From positions 18,043 through 82,042 of the forward strand of contig NZ_VTDO01000010.1 of assembly GCF_015627125.1 (NCBI RefSeq): a stretch of 64,000 bases of DNA, in the 5' to 3' direction. Under the pieces are notes generated by a model. It worked only from the letters and a program-made list of their open reading frames with translations. It was not told where the DNA came from and did no database searches. Both the position numbers and the translations under genes were made by a program. Below are positions 17,623-27,184 of this stretch, in pieces. Origin of the DNA: Acinetobacter rathckeae. Lineage in GTDB: Bacteria > Pseudomonadota > Gammaproteobacteria > Pseudomonadales > Moraxellaceae. Position 1 is the stretch's first letter. Each line of letters starts with the position of its first letter.

Positions 17623-18981
17623 TGATGATATTACTTTAAAGCGTAGCTGAGCACACAGCCCTGAAAGTTCTTTAGAGTCTAAAAGGGTTAATTCACCTTG
17701 AATTAAAGCCAATGCAGTATCAACAATAGATAAGCCCAAACCACTTCCCACCACATGCTGTTGGGTTTCGACTAGGCGAACAAATTTATCTCTGACTGCT
17801 TGGCGTTGATGTGTCGGAATACCTGAGCCACTGTCATGTATTTCAACCACAACATCGGCGTCTACCAGCATCACTTTCACTAAAATTTGCCCATCATTGG
17901 GTGTGTATTTAATGGCATTGTCCAAAATATTAACAAAAATACTTTCAATGGTGGCATAGGTTGCCCAAATTTGCGGAATATTCATGTTAGGTGAGATATC
18001 CACCTGAAAATGCATATTTTTTGCAAGCATCGCAACCTGTAATTGACCAATTGCCTGCCGAAGTACATCTAAGACATCTATTGGTAAAAATTGTTCTACA
18101 TTCATATCATCTTGATGTGCCAATTTCATCAGTTGCTCTACCAGCCGTGCCATACGCTGTGTACTGAGCTGTAAATCCGCTAAATTTTCTTGATACACTG
18201 CACTGCTTCGCTCTGTTCGCTGTAAAAGTTCAACATGTAGCTGAATGGCAGTTAACGGTGTTCTCAGTTCATGTGCAGCATTGGCAACAAAGAGCTGTTG
18301 CTGATTTTTAGCGTGGGCAATACGCTCAAATAAATAGTTTAATTCATTGATTGCAGGAATAATTTCTGTAGGCAGTTTGGCTATTTTAATTTCTGATAAA
18401 TCTGAATGATGGCGATGAGAAAACACCTGTTTTAAGTCTGCAAGTGGTCTTAAATGCTTTTTAATCAGCCGATATAACCCAAACACTCCTAGAGGCACAA
18501 AAAACAAATACGGCAACAACATATTGATCGCTAACTCTTTAGCCAATGCCACTCGTACCCGCATGAGTTGACTAATTTGTATTTGCTTGTCGCCAACAGG
18601 GCGTACATACATTTTTAAATCGCCTCGGGAGGTCATTTGATTCGTAAAGTAGGCCTTTTGTGCAATAGGGAGCAAATAGCCATGCGAAAGACCGGTATGT
18701 TTTAATTCAGATTTTTCAACCACATCAATAAACACATCTGTTTCGTTATAACGATATTTGGGATTAAACACAGATGTTCTAAAACTTTGATTATGTACTT
18801 CTAAGAAGTTCGCCATTTCCTGCATTTGACGATGAATCACTTCTTGTGATTCTTCAAGTGCAATCCGATAGGCAGAAATACCAATTAAAAATAAAAGTAC
18901 TAAACTAAAAATGCAGATGGTTACAGACATACGCTTACTCAGCGAATAACCATAATATCGAGCACGTAGTTTTTTTAACAT
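17617..18981 (-). CDS. pmrB: PmrB-like sensor histidine kinase
   Basis: A 454-residue inner-membrane sensor kinase. Transmembrane helices lie near residues 18-37 and 155-172 around a periplasmic sensor of about 115 residues. A HAMP-like linker follows, with the H-box NAAHELRTP (phospho-acceptor His237), the N-box NILDNAIKYTP and the G boxes DSGSGIP and GSGLGLSIV. As the last gene after eptA and an OmpR-type regulator it corresponds to PmrB of Acinetobacter, the two-component system that controls lipid A phosphoethanolamine addition. Sequence is clearly divergent from the A. baumannii protein as I recall it. Confidence 0.82.
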   Translation of the reverse strand: MLKKLRARYYGYSLSKRMSVTICIFSLVLLFLIGISAYRIALEESQEVIHRQMQEMANFLEVHNQSFRTSVFNPKYRYNETDVFIDVVEKSELKHTGLSHGYLLPIAQKAYFTNQMTSRGDLKMYVRPVGDKQIQISQLMRVRVALAKELAINMLLPYLFFVPLGVFGLYRLIKKHLRPLADLKQVFSHRHHSDLSEIKIAKLPTEIIPAINELNYLFERIAHAKNQQQLFVANAAHELRTPLTAIQLHVELLQRTERSSAVYQENLADLQLSTQRMARLVEQLMKLAHQDDMNVEQFLPIDVLDVLRQAIGQLQVAMLAKNMHFQVDISPNMNIPQIWATYATIESIFVNILDNAIKYTPNDGQILVKVMLVDADVVVEIHDSGSGIPTHQRQAVRDKFVRLVETQQHVVGSGLGLSIVDTALALIQGELTLLDSKELSGLCAQLRFKVISSL

Positions 18982-18995
18982 TGCTATGTCATCAA

Positions 18996-19685
18996 TTATT
19001 GATTGTTTTCATTGGAGATATTTAGGCAATACCCCAAACCACGGACATTACGAATACGATGTTTACCCAGTTTCATGCGTAAGTTATAAATATGCACTTC
19101 AATGGTATTACTTTGAATCTCATCGTCCCAATCATACAACTTTTGCTCAAGCATATCTCTTGAAAAAATCTGATTGGGATACATCATCATTGGTTCAATA
19201 ATCGCCCACTCTTTGCTCGATAAAATCACTTGTGTGTCATGATCAAAAAAACGATGGGTCTGCGGAAACATACTTAATGCCCCTACTTTAAAGCACACCT
19301 CTTCATCGCTATAGGCCGTACCACGGCGAATCACCACCTCTATACGTGCCAGTAACTCATCAAAGACAAACGGCTTAACAAGATAATCATCCGCACCAAG
19401 CTTTAGCCCTTGTACTTTGTCTTTGGTTTGGTCACGAGCACTTAAAATAATCACCCCTGTTTTATGCAGGTTCAGCGTTTTACGTAAATACTGTAAAACT
19501 GCTATACCGTCATACTCAGGTAGCCCTAAATCGAGCAAAACAAGGTGGTAGAACTGCTTAGATAAACAGTCGAGTGCTTCCAACCCTGTTTTCGCCCAAT
19601 CGACATGATAATTTTCATGGCGCAAAAGCTGAATGGTTGTTTTACTAATCATTAAATCATCTTCAATGAGCAGTATTTTAATCAT
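18996..19685 (-). CDS. pmrA: PmrA-like OmpR family response regulator
   Basis: A 229-residue regulator. The receiver domain has the acidic pair ED at residues 9-10, phospho-acceptor Asp52 in LLDLGLPEYDG, and the conserved Lys in VKPF. A winged-helix DNA-binding domain occupies about residues 130-222 (SNTIEVHIYNLRMKLG, VRGLGY). It starts 1 bp after the eptA stop and ends 14 bp before the kinase gene, so eptA, regulator and kinase are co-transcribed. By homology it activates its own operon in response to the kinase. Confidence 0.85.
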   Translation of the reverse strand: MIKILLIEDDLMISKTTIQLLRHENYHVDWAKTGLEALDCLSKQFYHLVLLDLGLPEYDGIAVLQYLRKTLNLHKTGVIILSARDQTKDKVQGLKLGADDYLVKPFVFDELLARIEVVIRRGTAYSDEEVCFKVGALSMFPQTHRFFDHDTQVILSSKEWAIIEPMMMYPNQIFSRDMLEQKLYDWDDEIQSNTIEVHIYNLRMKLGKHRIRNVRGLGYCLNISNENNQ

Positions 19686-19686
19686 T

Positions 19687-21369
19687 TCAGTTTCCTTGAC
19701 ACTGGTGTAGTAAGTCGAGATTTACATCTGAAACGGCTGTTTTCACATCAAGTAAATTCAACACCGTTGGAAAGAAATTATCTTGGCTCACGGCATCATG
19801 AACTTTCTTTTTCAAACATGCAGTACTTTGTGCCTTGGTTGGCCACTGCGGTGAGAACCACAACATCATTGGAATATGCGTTTGCTCTTTTGGTGCAATC
19901 ATATATGGTGCACCGTGTAAATACATGCCATTTTCACCTGTAGATTCACCATGATCAGACAAATAAAACATACTCGATGCCACAGGCAGTGCTTGCAACT
20001 GTTTCACCACGCTACTAATAATATAGTCAGTATAAACAATGGTATTGTCATAAGTATTAATCAGTTGTTCACGACTACATTTTTGAATACTGTTGGTCGC
20101 ACATACCGGTTTAAAGGTTTCAAATTCTTTTGGATAACGCTTGTAATACGCAGGCCCATGACTGCCCACTTGATGTAAAACAATGAGCTGATTTTGCTTA
20201 AGTGCTTTTAAATCTAAACCACTTAAATAATGCTGTAACCCTTGCAACAGCACTTCATCATAGCACTCACCGCCGTCACACCACTGTTTATATTTCGGGT
20301 CATTTTCAGGAATAATCACGTGCTGAATACGGTCACATGCACCTTTACACCCTGAGTTGTTATCAATCCAAGTGACTTCGTAACCTGCTCGTTTGGCAAT
20401 GTCTAACAAACCTTCACGATGCGATGCTAAACCTTCATCATACTCTTTTCTTGGCATGCCCGAAAACATACAAGGCAGTGACACTGAAGTTTGTGTACCA
20501 CATGATGTCGCCGCGGTAAAATTGATCACATCAAGCTGACTCAGTTCTGGATTCGTCTGACGATTATAACCATTTAAACTAAAGCTTTGTGCTCGCCCAG
20601 TTTCACCCACAATTAAAACCACAATTTTGGGGGTCTGTGCCTGTCCAACAAACTGAGCATCTGTACCGTACTGTACTAATGGTGGGTTTCCTTGTTTAAA
20701 CTGCTTTTTAAAATAACTACCACCATTTGAAATCACATTCAGGGGTGAAATTTGCCCTTTTAATTCTCTATGTTCTCTAAAAATAGGGGCATATTGGCTA
20801 TAGAATGAAAACAAACCAAGGCCGACCACAAACAAAGCGATAAAGCTGATGATGATCTTTTGGTAGAAGGTAGTCAAGAACCGTTTTGGCTGAATATTTA
20901 TACACAGTAAAACAATGAGTGGAATGAAAAAGAACTCAAAAAAATGGATGAAAAATGGTACAGAAATAAGGTCTTTGACCTCATTTACATCTGTTTGCAT
21001 GACATTTTGAATTTGTTCTTTGGTAATGTCTATGCCCAGTTGGTTGACAAAATAACTACTGCTTGCTGTCAGCACAATAAACAGCAATGCAACTGTTTTT
21101 GCTGTACGATGCCATGAAATGATTTGTAAAACAAAAAGATATAATGCTGTAATAATCAAAAAAGTAACGCACAAAAATAAAATTTGTGAAAAACCTTGGA
21201 AAGCACTGTATTCAGTCACTTTTTGATAAAAACGAAAGTTAGCAAAACCTGACATCCATATGGACAGCAACAGATTAAACACCAATAGACTCATGTTTAA
21301 TCGTTTTAATTTAAAAGGTAAAGGCATAGCGACCATCAACATATTCACAGACACGTTATTACAACGCAT
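19687..21369 (-). CDS. eptA: Lipid A phosphoethanolamine transferase EptA/PmrC
   Basis: About 560 residues. Five N-terminal membrane helices lie within residues 28-190, and a periplasmic sulfatase-fold domain follows from about 245. Catalytic features of the EptA/MCR family are present: metal-ligand Glu in VGETGR (about residue 256), nucleophile Thr in SCGTQTSVSLPC (about 292), and SDHGEST. Several cysteines that form disulfides in this family are kept. It transfers phosphoethanolamine from phosphatidylethanolamine to lipid A phosphates and lowers polymyxin binding. The start is uncertain: the TTG at 21372, ATG at 21369 and an ATG at 21342 are all possible, none with a strong ribosome site. 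Confidence 0.9.
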   Translation of the reverse strand: MRCNNVSVNMLMVAMPLPFKLKRLNMSLLVFNLLLSIWMSGFANFRFYQKVTEYSAFQGFSQILFLCVTFLIITALYLFVLQIISWHRTAKTVALLFIVLTASSSYFVNQLGIDITKEQIQNVMQTDVNEVKDLISVPFFIHFFEFFFIPLIVLLCINIQPKRFLTTFYQKIIISFIALFVVGLGLFSFYSQYAPIFREHRELKGQISPLNVISNGGSYFKKQFKQGNPPLVQYGTDAQFVGQAQTPKIVVLIVGETGRAQSFSLNGYNRQTNPELSQLDVINFTAATSCGTQTSVSLPCMFSGMPRKEYDEGLASHREGLLDIAKRAGYEVTWIDNNSGCKGACDRIQHVIIPENDPKYKQWCDGGECYDEVLLQGLQHYLSGLDLKALKQNQLIVLHQVGSHGPAYYKRYPKEFETFKPVCATNSIQKCSREQLINTYDNTIVYTDYIISSVVKQLQALPVASSMFYLSDHGESTGENGMYLHGAPYMIAPKEQTHIPMMLWFSPQWPTKAQSTACLKKKVHDAVSQDNFFPTVLNLLDVKTAVSDVNLDLLHQCQGN

Positions 21370-21382
21370 CAAAATTAAGAGT

Positions 21383-22093
21383 TTATGAGCACTCTAAAAG
21401 AAGTGGCTTAAAGCCTGAATAAAATGTACGAAAGGTCTTATATATGACAAATGCAATCAGCCATGACCACCACAAAGACCATAAATTATGGCTTAAAAAA
21501 TGTGCACCTCGTATCATTTGAACCCAGCTCATCATAAGACCAAGGGTCAATGCAAGTATTAGTCCAGTCTGTGCAATCTTCGGATAATCATAGCGATATG
21601 CAAAAAATAAAATAATCAGGGAGAAACCACCAGAGGCATGGCCACCGGGGAAACATTTTGCACTAGTATTCACATCTTGAGACCAATGTATTGTACCTAA
21701 ATGAGTACTCACCATAGACCAAGGACAAGCATGTGCAGAAAATGATTTTAAGACTGCAATATAACTGACAGAACAAGCCATTGAAAACAAAACCATCATA
21801 CAGATTTTTTGTAAAATTGGATTTCTTTTACTGAGTTTTAAATAAAATAAAGTGATCAAATGTAATACAGCAATACAAATCACCACATATTTCAGCCCAT
21901 AATGCCCAATCGAAATCAGATAGGGGTTATTCATATAAGTATAGTCACCCTGTGGACTGACCCATGGGGCTGAAAATAGCTGATCTACTTTCCCTGCAAC
22001 AGGGATAAAAATATTTAATAGCAAACAGCTTATGCACAATAATAATAAGTTAGACACATCAAATGCGTTCAGAGCATTTTTTCGCAAGACCAT
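21383..22093 (-). CDS. PAP2 family membrane phosphatase linked to eptA
   Basis: A 236-residue protein with about six membrane helices. It has PAP2-type motifs in variant form: KSFSAHACPW for motif 1, FPGGHASGGFS for motif 2 (His kept), and RGAHFLSHNLWSLWW for motif 3 (Arg and His kept, usual Asp replaced). This pattern belongs to the PAP2 branch found next to eptA genes and is thought to act on lipid phosphates. It lies 10 bp upstream of eptA and is the first gene of the four-gene operon. It could recycle undecaprenyl pyrophosphate or trim lipid A phosphate; the sequence does not decide. Confidence 0.8.
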   Translation of the reverse strand: MVLRKNALNAFDVSNLLLLCISCLLLNIFIPVAGKVDQLFSAPWVSPQGDYTYMNNPYLISIGHYGLKYVVICIAVLHLITLFYLKLSKRNPILQKICMMVLFSMACSVSYIAVLKSFSAHACPWSMVSTHLGTIHWSQDVNTSAKCFPGGHASGGFSLIILFFAYRYDYPKIAQTGLILALTLGLMMSWVQMIRGAHFLSHNLWSLWWSWLIAFVIYKTFRTFYSGFKPLLLECS

Positions 22094-22393
22094 ACACCTA
22101 TATACCAGATGTTGGTATTAAAAAATGCCAAAATGAAGGTTTGATGAGCCAAATACGTTTAATTTAAAGAACAGGTATTCTTATTTCTGTCGGCAATCAC
22201 GCCAAGAAAATATATCATTTTAGACACAGTGCACTACGTTTTTTCGTACACATACATACACCAAATTGCTCTACTTCTCCTCTTATCGTTATCGCTACAA
22301 TAATCATGTCGCAAAGGAGTCGTACATCGCAAACTGAAGTGATGTACAAATGCGTAAGTGTCACAAGATATGATACTTCTCTCGGTGGAGATA
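22094..22393. other. Intergenic region upstream of the PAP2-eptA operon
   Basis: About 300 bp without a convincing gene. It should hold the promoter of the minus-strand PAP2-eptA-pmrAB operon. A 33-codon frame from 22306 runs into the ssb terminator and has no ribosome site, so it is not called. No clear PmrA box could be picked by eye. Confidence 0.5.
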
Positions 22394-22428
22394 GTAAAAA
22401 AGCCTAACAGGATGTTAGGCTTTTTTAC
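22394..22428. terminator. Rho-independent terminator of ssb
   Basis: Perfect 15-bp stem (GTAAAAAAGCCTAAC and its complement) around the loop AGGAT, with A and T runs on either side so it can act in both directions. It lies 22 bp after the ssb stop codon on the minus strand. Confidence 0.9.
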
Positions 22429-22450
22429 GTTTTAAACTACTCAAAATGCT

Positions 22451-23044
22451 CTAGAACGGTAAATCATCATCTAAATTATTTGGAGCAGGTGCCGCAGTTG
22501 GTTGCTGTGGCTTGCTTTGAGACTGCTGACCATAGCCACCTTGTTGAGGTGCACCGCCATACTGATTATTCGATGGCTGGCTATTATTGTTATAGCCCGT
22601 GTTTTGGTAGCCAGTATTACCACCACCATAGCCACTATTTTGCCCTTGTGGCTGTTGGTTAAAGCGTGGCTCGTTATAACCGCCCTGACCTTGCTGTGCA
22701 TCAGACGAGCGTGCTGAATCTAACATTTGCATGCTGTCACCACGAATTTCAGTGGTATAACGCTCTTGGCCGTTTTGGTCAGTCCATTGGCGGGTACGCA
22801 GTGATCCTTCAATATAGACTTTAGACCCTTTGCGTAAATACTGCTGTGCCACTTCGCCTAAACGGTTATTAAGCACAATACGGTGCCATTCTGTATTTTC
22901 TTTACGTTCACCCGTATTTTTGTCCGTCCAAGCTTCACTGGTTGCAATTGAAAACTGAGTTAACGAACCACCATTTGGAAAGCTTTTAGTTTCAGGGTCT
23001 TTACCCAAAGTCCCAACAAGAATTACTTTATTTACACCACGCAT
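22451..23044 (-). CDS. ssb: Single-stranded DNA-binding protein
   Basis: A 197-residue SSB. The OB-fold occupies residues 1-110 ([37 protein letters not shown]). A low-complexity Gln/Gly/Asn linker follows, and the acidic tip DDDLPF recruits repair and replication partners. It acts as a tetramer coating ssDNA. It lies 65 bp downstream of the yajR-type gene on the same strand and ends at a strong terminator. The linker is longer than in E. coli SSB (178 residues). Confidence 0.97.
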   Translation of the reverse strand: MRGVNKVILVGTLGKDPETKSFPNGGSLTQFSIATSEAWTDKNTGERKENTEWHRIVLNNRLGEVAQQYLRKGSKVYIEGSLRTRQWTDQNGQERYTTEIRGDSMQMLDSARSSDAQQGQGGYNEPRFNQQPQGQNSGYGGGNTGYQNTGYNNNSQPSNNQYGGAPQQGGYGQQSQSKPQQPTAAPAPNNLDDDLPF

Positions 23045-23109
23045 GGTCTGTCATTTCCTCTATTATTTATAAAATATGCTCTATTCTACCTAATTTATAA
23101 GATTCAGCA

Positions 23110-24480
23110 CTAGATGGCTAGGTCTTTGCCGAATAACTGCGTTAAGTCCTGTCGTCCTTCATCAGTCACAACACGCTTATCTAACTTTACGTAAGCCACA
23201 TTTTGCTGTGACATCACTACCACTTCTTCTACACCTTGCACCGCTAAAATCCGTTGCGTCAGCATTTTGCTATCGCACTCAGGGGGTAATGTTAATACCA
23301 ACGATGACAAATAACGTGGTTGTTTTAAACTAAAACTGATAACCAACCACACAATTGCAATAGCGAGTAATATACTCCATCCAATCGCTGTTTGATGTAG
23401 CATCAGTAATTGACCACCTAAAGTACCACCACAAAATGCACCTAAGAATTGTGCACTGGCATTCACTCCCATGGCTGTGGCTTTTGACTGAATTGGTGCT
23501 GCTTTAGATAACCACGAAGGCAATAAAGCTTCCATAACATTAAACGCGACAAAGAACAGTCCAAGACCAAGCAACAAAATATATTTAGAGGTGAAACCAA
23601 AGACCAAGACCAAGAGGCCTAAAATTACACCTGTGATGGCTGTAAGAAAAATTCCACGCATTTTGCGGTATTTTTCTGCCACAATAATACTTGGAAATGA
23701 AAATAACACACCTATAAGTAACAGTGGCAAATAAACAAAACCATGTTTCGCCAGTGGAATTTGGGCATATTCAATGAGCTGTGAAGGCACATAAATAAAC
23801 ATGGCCGTGAGCAATAAGTGTAATGAAAAAACTGAAAAATGTAGGCGATTTAAATCCGCCATACTCAATACATTTTTTAACTGTTTTAAATAACCTTGCT
23901 CAAAATTTTGATGATGCCGTGTCGTTTTAGGGACAAGTAACAACATAAGTATAGCCAACAGTCCCATCACTGTCGTTACCCAAAACAAACCAGAAATACC
24001 CAGCACACTGGTCAACCACGGGCCAATACTAAATGCCACTACAAATGATAGGCCTATGCTCATGCCCATGACTGCCATGGCCTTGGTACGCTGTTCTTCA
24101 CGGGTCACATCGGCAAGTAACGCCATGACCACCGCAGAAACTGCGCCTGCACCTGCAATGGCTCGACCAATAATCACCCCATAAATGGTATGTGACATGG
24201 CAGCAACCGCACCACCTAGTGCAAATAACAGTAGCCCAAATATAATTAAAGGCTTACGGCTGAAACGATCTGCCCACAAGCTAAACGGAATTTGTAAAAT
24301 GGCTTGAGATAAACCATACACCCCCACTGCAAAACCAATTAACGCAGGCGTAGCATATTGATATGACGCTCCCTCTACCGCAAATACAGGAATAATCATA
24401 AACAGCCCAAGCATTCGCAGCGCAAAAATACTGCTTAAAGCAAAGGTTGAACGGCGTTCTAAAGCATTCATCATATTCAT
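23110..24480 (-). CDS. yajR: MFS transporter with C-terminal YAM domain, YajR type
   Basis: A 456-residue transporter. Twelve membrane helices fill residues 10-385, with the MFS motif A near residue 72 (WADRFSRKPLI) and ALLPSWLSKAAPIQSKATAMG in the second half. The last 70 residues form a soluble ferredoxin-like domain (LAVQGVEEVVVMSQQNVAYVK), which matches the YAM domain of E. coli YajR in place and length. YajR is a proton-driven exporter of uncertain physiological substrate. In Acinetobacter this gene is a regular neighbour of ssb. Confidence 0.88.
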   Translation of the reverse strand: MNMMNALERRSTFALSSIFALRMLGLFMIIPVFAVEGASYQYATPALIGFAVGVYGLSQAILQIPFSLWADRFSRKPLIIFGLLLFALGGAVAAMSHTIYGVIIGRAIAGAGAVSAVVMALLADVTREEQRTKAMAVMGMSIGLSFVVAFSIGPWLTSVLGISGLFWVTTVMGLLAILMLLLVPKTTRHHQNFEQGYLKQLKNVLSMADLNRLHFSVFSLHLLLTAMFIYVPSQLIEYAQIPLAKHGFVYLPLLLIGVLFSFPSIIVAEKYRKMRGIFLTAITGVILGLLVLVFGFTSKYILLLGLGLFFVAFNVMEALLPSWLSKAAPIQSKATAMGVNASAQFLGAFCGGTLGGQLLMLHQTAIGWSILLAIAIVWLVISFSLKQPRYLSSLVLTLPPECDSKMLTQRILAVQGVEEVVVMSQQNVAYVKLDKRVVTDEGRQDLTQLFGKDLAI

Positions 24481-24624
24481 TCTATCAATGGCTTAGGGAG
24501 TTAACTACGTCATCAGATGGCCTAACTGCTGTCTAATGCGTTGCTTTGGCCAAACAAAGCAATGTTATTTTCGAGTCATTCTATTATATACAGTTTACTG
24601 AATCTTGACTTAATACTAGACCCA

Positions 24625-25707
24625 TCAGCCTGTTGGACGCTGTGCTTTATTATAACGCACTGAAGCCACCACTGCCCATACAATAAAGGCAATGCCGATC
24701 AGCCCCGTCACAACTTCTGGTACATGCACACCTGTACCACTGAGCAACATAATCACTGCCAATGCACCAATGGCATAATGTGCACCATGCTCTAAATAAA
24801 TATAGCTGTCTAAAGTGCCTTGCTCAACCAAATAAATGGTCATTGAACGCACAAAAAGTGCTCCGATGGCCAGACCAAGCATAATAATCACCACATCAGA
24901 GGTAATGGCAAATGCCCCAATCACACCATCAAAGCTAAATGACGCATCAAGCACTTCTAAATATAAAAAGCCACCAAGACCTGCTTTCACCACACCCTTA
25001 CTTGCACCATGTGCATCATGCATAATCGCTTGGCCGTGTTCATCAACCTCAGGTTCACCACCCAACAAATGACCCAATACTTGCACACCAATATAAACCA
25101 CAATACCCCACACACCTGACATCATCACTGCCAAACGTACTGCTTCAGGTACTTGCTGTGCCACAACCAACAACGCAATTAAAGCGATAAAAACAGACAT
25201 CGCTGGCACACCACCTAAGTTGGCTAAACGTTTTTCTAAGCCTTTAAACCAATGCGTGTCTTTATCTGCATCAAAAAAGAAATTTAAAAATACCAACAAT
25301 AAAAATGCACCACCAAAAGCCGCAATTTCAGCATGATGTGCCATTAAGCGTGCCGAATACTCTGTAGGCTGATTCAACGCAAGTTTCGCCACTTCAACCA
25401 CCCCCATGTCGGCAGTCACCGCCACAATCACCACAGGAAATACCAAACGCATGCCAAATACGGCAATTAAAATTCCCACCGTTAAAAACAGCATTTTCCA
25501 AAAAGGTGTCCAGCCTTTTAATACCGATGCATTCACCACCGCATTATCAAACGACAAAGAGATTTCCATCACCGCTAAAATGGCAGTAATGGTCAAAGCT
25601 TTAAACATGGTTTCTAAACCTGCTTCAGGCCCATGCGTATAGCCCCAATAGGCTGAAATCGCCAAACAAATCAAACTTAAAAAAATAGAAAAACGAAAAT
25701 GCTTCAT
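24625..25707 (-). CDS. DUF475/TerC-like integral membrane protein
   Basis: A 360-residue protein with about nine hydrophobic segments. The two acidic membrane motifs typical of the TerC/DUF475 superfamily are present: MEISLSFDNAVVNASVL near residue 47 and LEVLDASFSFDGVIGAFAI near residue 250. Related TerC/Alx proteins move metal ions, notably Mn2+, across the membrane. The DUF475 branch is not well characterised. A cytoplasmic loop with DEHGQAIMHDAHG is His/Asp-rich. No yybP-ykoY riboswitch is visible upstream, in contrast to the exporter at 42560. Confidence 0.85.
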   Translation of the reverse strand: MKHFRFSIFLSLICLAISAYWGYTHGPEAGLETMFKALTITAILAVMEISLSFDNAVVNASVLKGWTPFWKMLFLTVGILIAVFGMRLVFPVVIVAVTADMGVVEVAKLALNQPTEYSARLMAHHAEIAAFGGAFLLLVFLNFFFDADKDTHWFKGLEKRLANLGGVPAMSVFIALIALLVVAQQVPEAVRLAVMMSGVWGIVVYIGVQVLGHLLGGEPEVDEHGQAIMHDAHGASKGVVKAGLGGFLYLEVLDASFSFDGVIGAFAITSDVVIIMLGLAIGALFVRSMTIYLVEQGTLDSYIYLEHGAHYAIGALAVIMLLSGTGVHVPEVVTGLIGIAFIVWAVVASVRYNKAQRPTG

Positions 25708-25847
25708 GCCACTGACTCACCAAAAAGGATAAAAAACCACACCGCAATGCACCACACTTTCTTATTCATCGGTATCATTGCAAAACACACGGCGTAAAAG
25801 TGCGTTATAGTAAAAAGAACGCTCTTTAATAGCAATCATATAACGAC

Positions 25848-26534
25848 ATGACACACACATTTACCCAACAACTGTGGCAAGACAACGTTGATTTATACCA
25901 ACACACCCTCAACCACCCGTTTAACCAACAACTCGCTCAAGGCACACTGCCAAAAGAGATTTTTCAACACTATATTATTCAAGATGCACACTATTTAGTG
26001 GCCTATGGCAGAGCCTTAGCAGTCACTGCGGCCAAAGCTTTCGATGCAGACGATATTATACAGTTTTCTGAAGGGGCTAAAATTGCCATTATTGTTGAAC
26101 GCAGTTTGCATAAAGACTTTATGCAACAGTTTGATATTGCACACAGTACCTTTGAAAACACACCTTTAAGTTTGGCTTGCCACCACTACACGTCTTTTCT
26201 CACAGCCACGGCATGGTCTGAAAGCTACCCTGTGGTTTTAGCCTCTCTGTTACCCTGTTTTTGGATTTACGCAGAAATTGGCAAAGAGATTGTGAAACAG
26301 TCACAGCCGAATAATCCCTATCAAGCATGGATTAACACTTATGCAGGTGATGAGTTTAACCACGCCGTACAAAATATTATACGTACCATAGACCATGTGG
26401 CCTCACTTTCTGACCCAAGCACTTTAGAAAAAATGAAACGTGCTTACAGACATGCGGCCGAACTTGAGTGGCTCTTTTGGGACAGTGCCTACAAACAACA
26501 AAACTGGCATGGTTTAGATCAGCTCAAAGGCTAA
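25848..26534 (+). CDS. tenA: TenA family thiaminase II
   Basis: A 228-residue, mostly helical protein of the TenA family, which hydrolyses aminopyrimidines in thiamine salvage. The active-site residues are present: Asp46 in IIQDAHYL, Cys137 in SLLPCFWIYAEIG, and the late Glu in YAGDEFNHAV. No thiamine (THI-box) riboswitch is visible in the upstream 140 bp. It is convergent with glpM with a 4-bp overlap of the two stop regions. Confidence 0.93.
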   Translation: MTHTFTQQLWQDNVDLYQHTLNHPFNQQLAQGTLPKEIFQHYIIQDAHYLVAYGRALAVTAAKAFDADDIIQFSEGAKIAIIVERSLHKDFMQQFDIAHSTFENTPLSLACHHYTSFLTATAWSESYPVVLASLLPCFWIYAEIGKEIVKQSQPNNPYQAWINTYAGDEFNHAVQNIIRTIDHVASLSDPSTLEKMKRAYRHAAELEWLFWDSAYKQQNWHGLDQLKG

Positions 26535-26890
26535 CGGTAAAATGACGTCCACGCATACAATAGTATGCCTGCTGCAACGACCCATGCGCAGGTCGCAAGA
26601 CCTAAACATGCCCCAATAGATACCCGTGTTGCCAAGACATATACCATCGCCAAATACACAGCATACGGAATTAAAGACCACAGCCCGAACAGGGCTGTTT
26701 TTTGTAGTGCCTGTGCGCCCTGCCCTTGAAATACAATCACATGAGCAATCAAAGCAAAGGTTGGAAACAGTGGAATAAGCCCTGCAATGTAAAATGATTT
26801 ACTTTTAGAAAGCACTGAAATAACCAGTACCATGAGTGCACCCAACAAACATTTCAAAAATAAACCAACCACAGCAACCACCACCCACAT
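26531..26890 (-). CDS. glpM: GlpM family membrane protein
   Basis: A 119-residue membrane protein with four hydrophobic helices. The segment LKCLLGALMVLVISVLSKSK followed by IPLFPTFALIAH is the hallmark of GlpM, a small protein described in Pseudomonas in connection with glycerol metabolism and alginate production. The molecular role is unknown. Its stop overlaps that of tenA on the other strand. Confidence 0.85.
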   Translation of the reverse strand: MWVVVAVVGLFLKCLLGALMVLVISVLSKSKSFYIAGLIPLFPTFALIAHVIVFQGQGAQALQKTALFGLWSLIPYAVYLAMVYVLATRVSIGACLGLATCAWVVAAGILLYAWTSFYR

Positions 26891-27184
26891 TTAAAACTTA
26901 GCCAATATTACGCAAAAATGCTACCCCAAAACACAAGACACTATATATTGTGTAAATTATTTTAAATAATACAACATATAGTACATAACATGTCATATCG
27001 CTTAACAATTTGTTTTTAAATCATTTCTCTTTTACATCATACTTTATGTCACAAATATAGTCATTCCAAATGTAAAATAAGCTTGCTTTTAAGCCTTTTT
27101 TCTTGCAACCTAAAAATACAAATGATAACCGTTTACATCTAAAAACCATTAAGACACCCCAATACAACAAGCGAGAATCTAACT
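26891..27184. other. Non-coding AT-rich region upstream of a Cys-bearing small gene
   Basis: Close to 300 bp that are extremely A+T-rich, with no ORF of note. It presumably holds divergent promoters for glpM and the 125-residue gene. The stretch AAATGATAACCGTTTAC (27120-27136) could be an operator, but it does not match a known box well enough to name. The leader CGAGAATCTAACTATG supplies a weak ribosome site for 27185. Confidence 0.4.

Noticed and set aside
22306..22407. A 33-codon frame starting ATGTCGCAAAGG upstream of the PAP2 gene
   Set aside because: It ends inside the ssb terminator stem, has no ribosome site and matches nothing known.
24541..24575. Hairpin TTGCTTTG/CAAAGCAA followed by a loose T-run
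   Set aside because: The T-run is on the plus strand, while both neighbouring genes are on the minus strand, so a terminator role is not supported.
25708..25847. Possible thiamine riboswitch for tenA, or Mn riboswitch for the DUF475 gene
   Set aside because: Neither the THI-box elements nor the GGGGAGTAGC/GCAAGACC blocks of yybP-ykoY are present on either strand.
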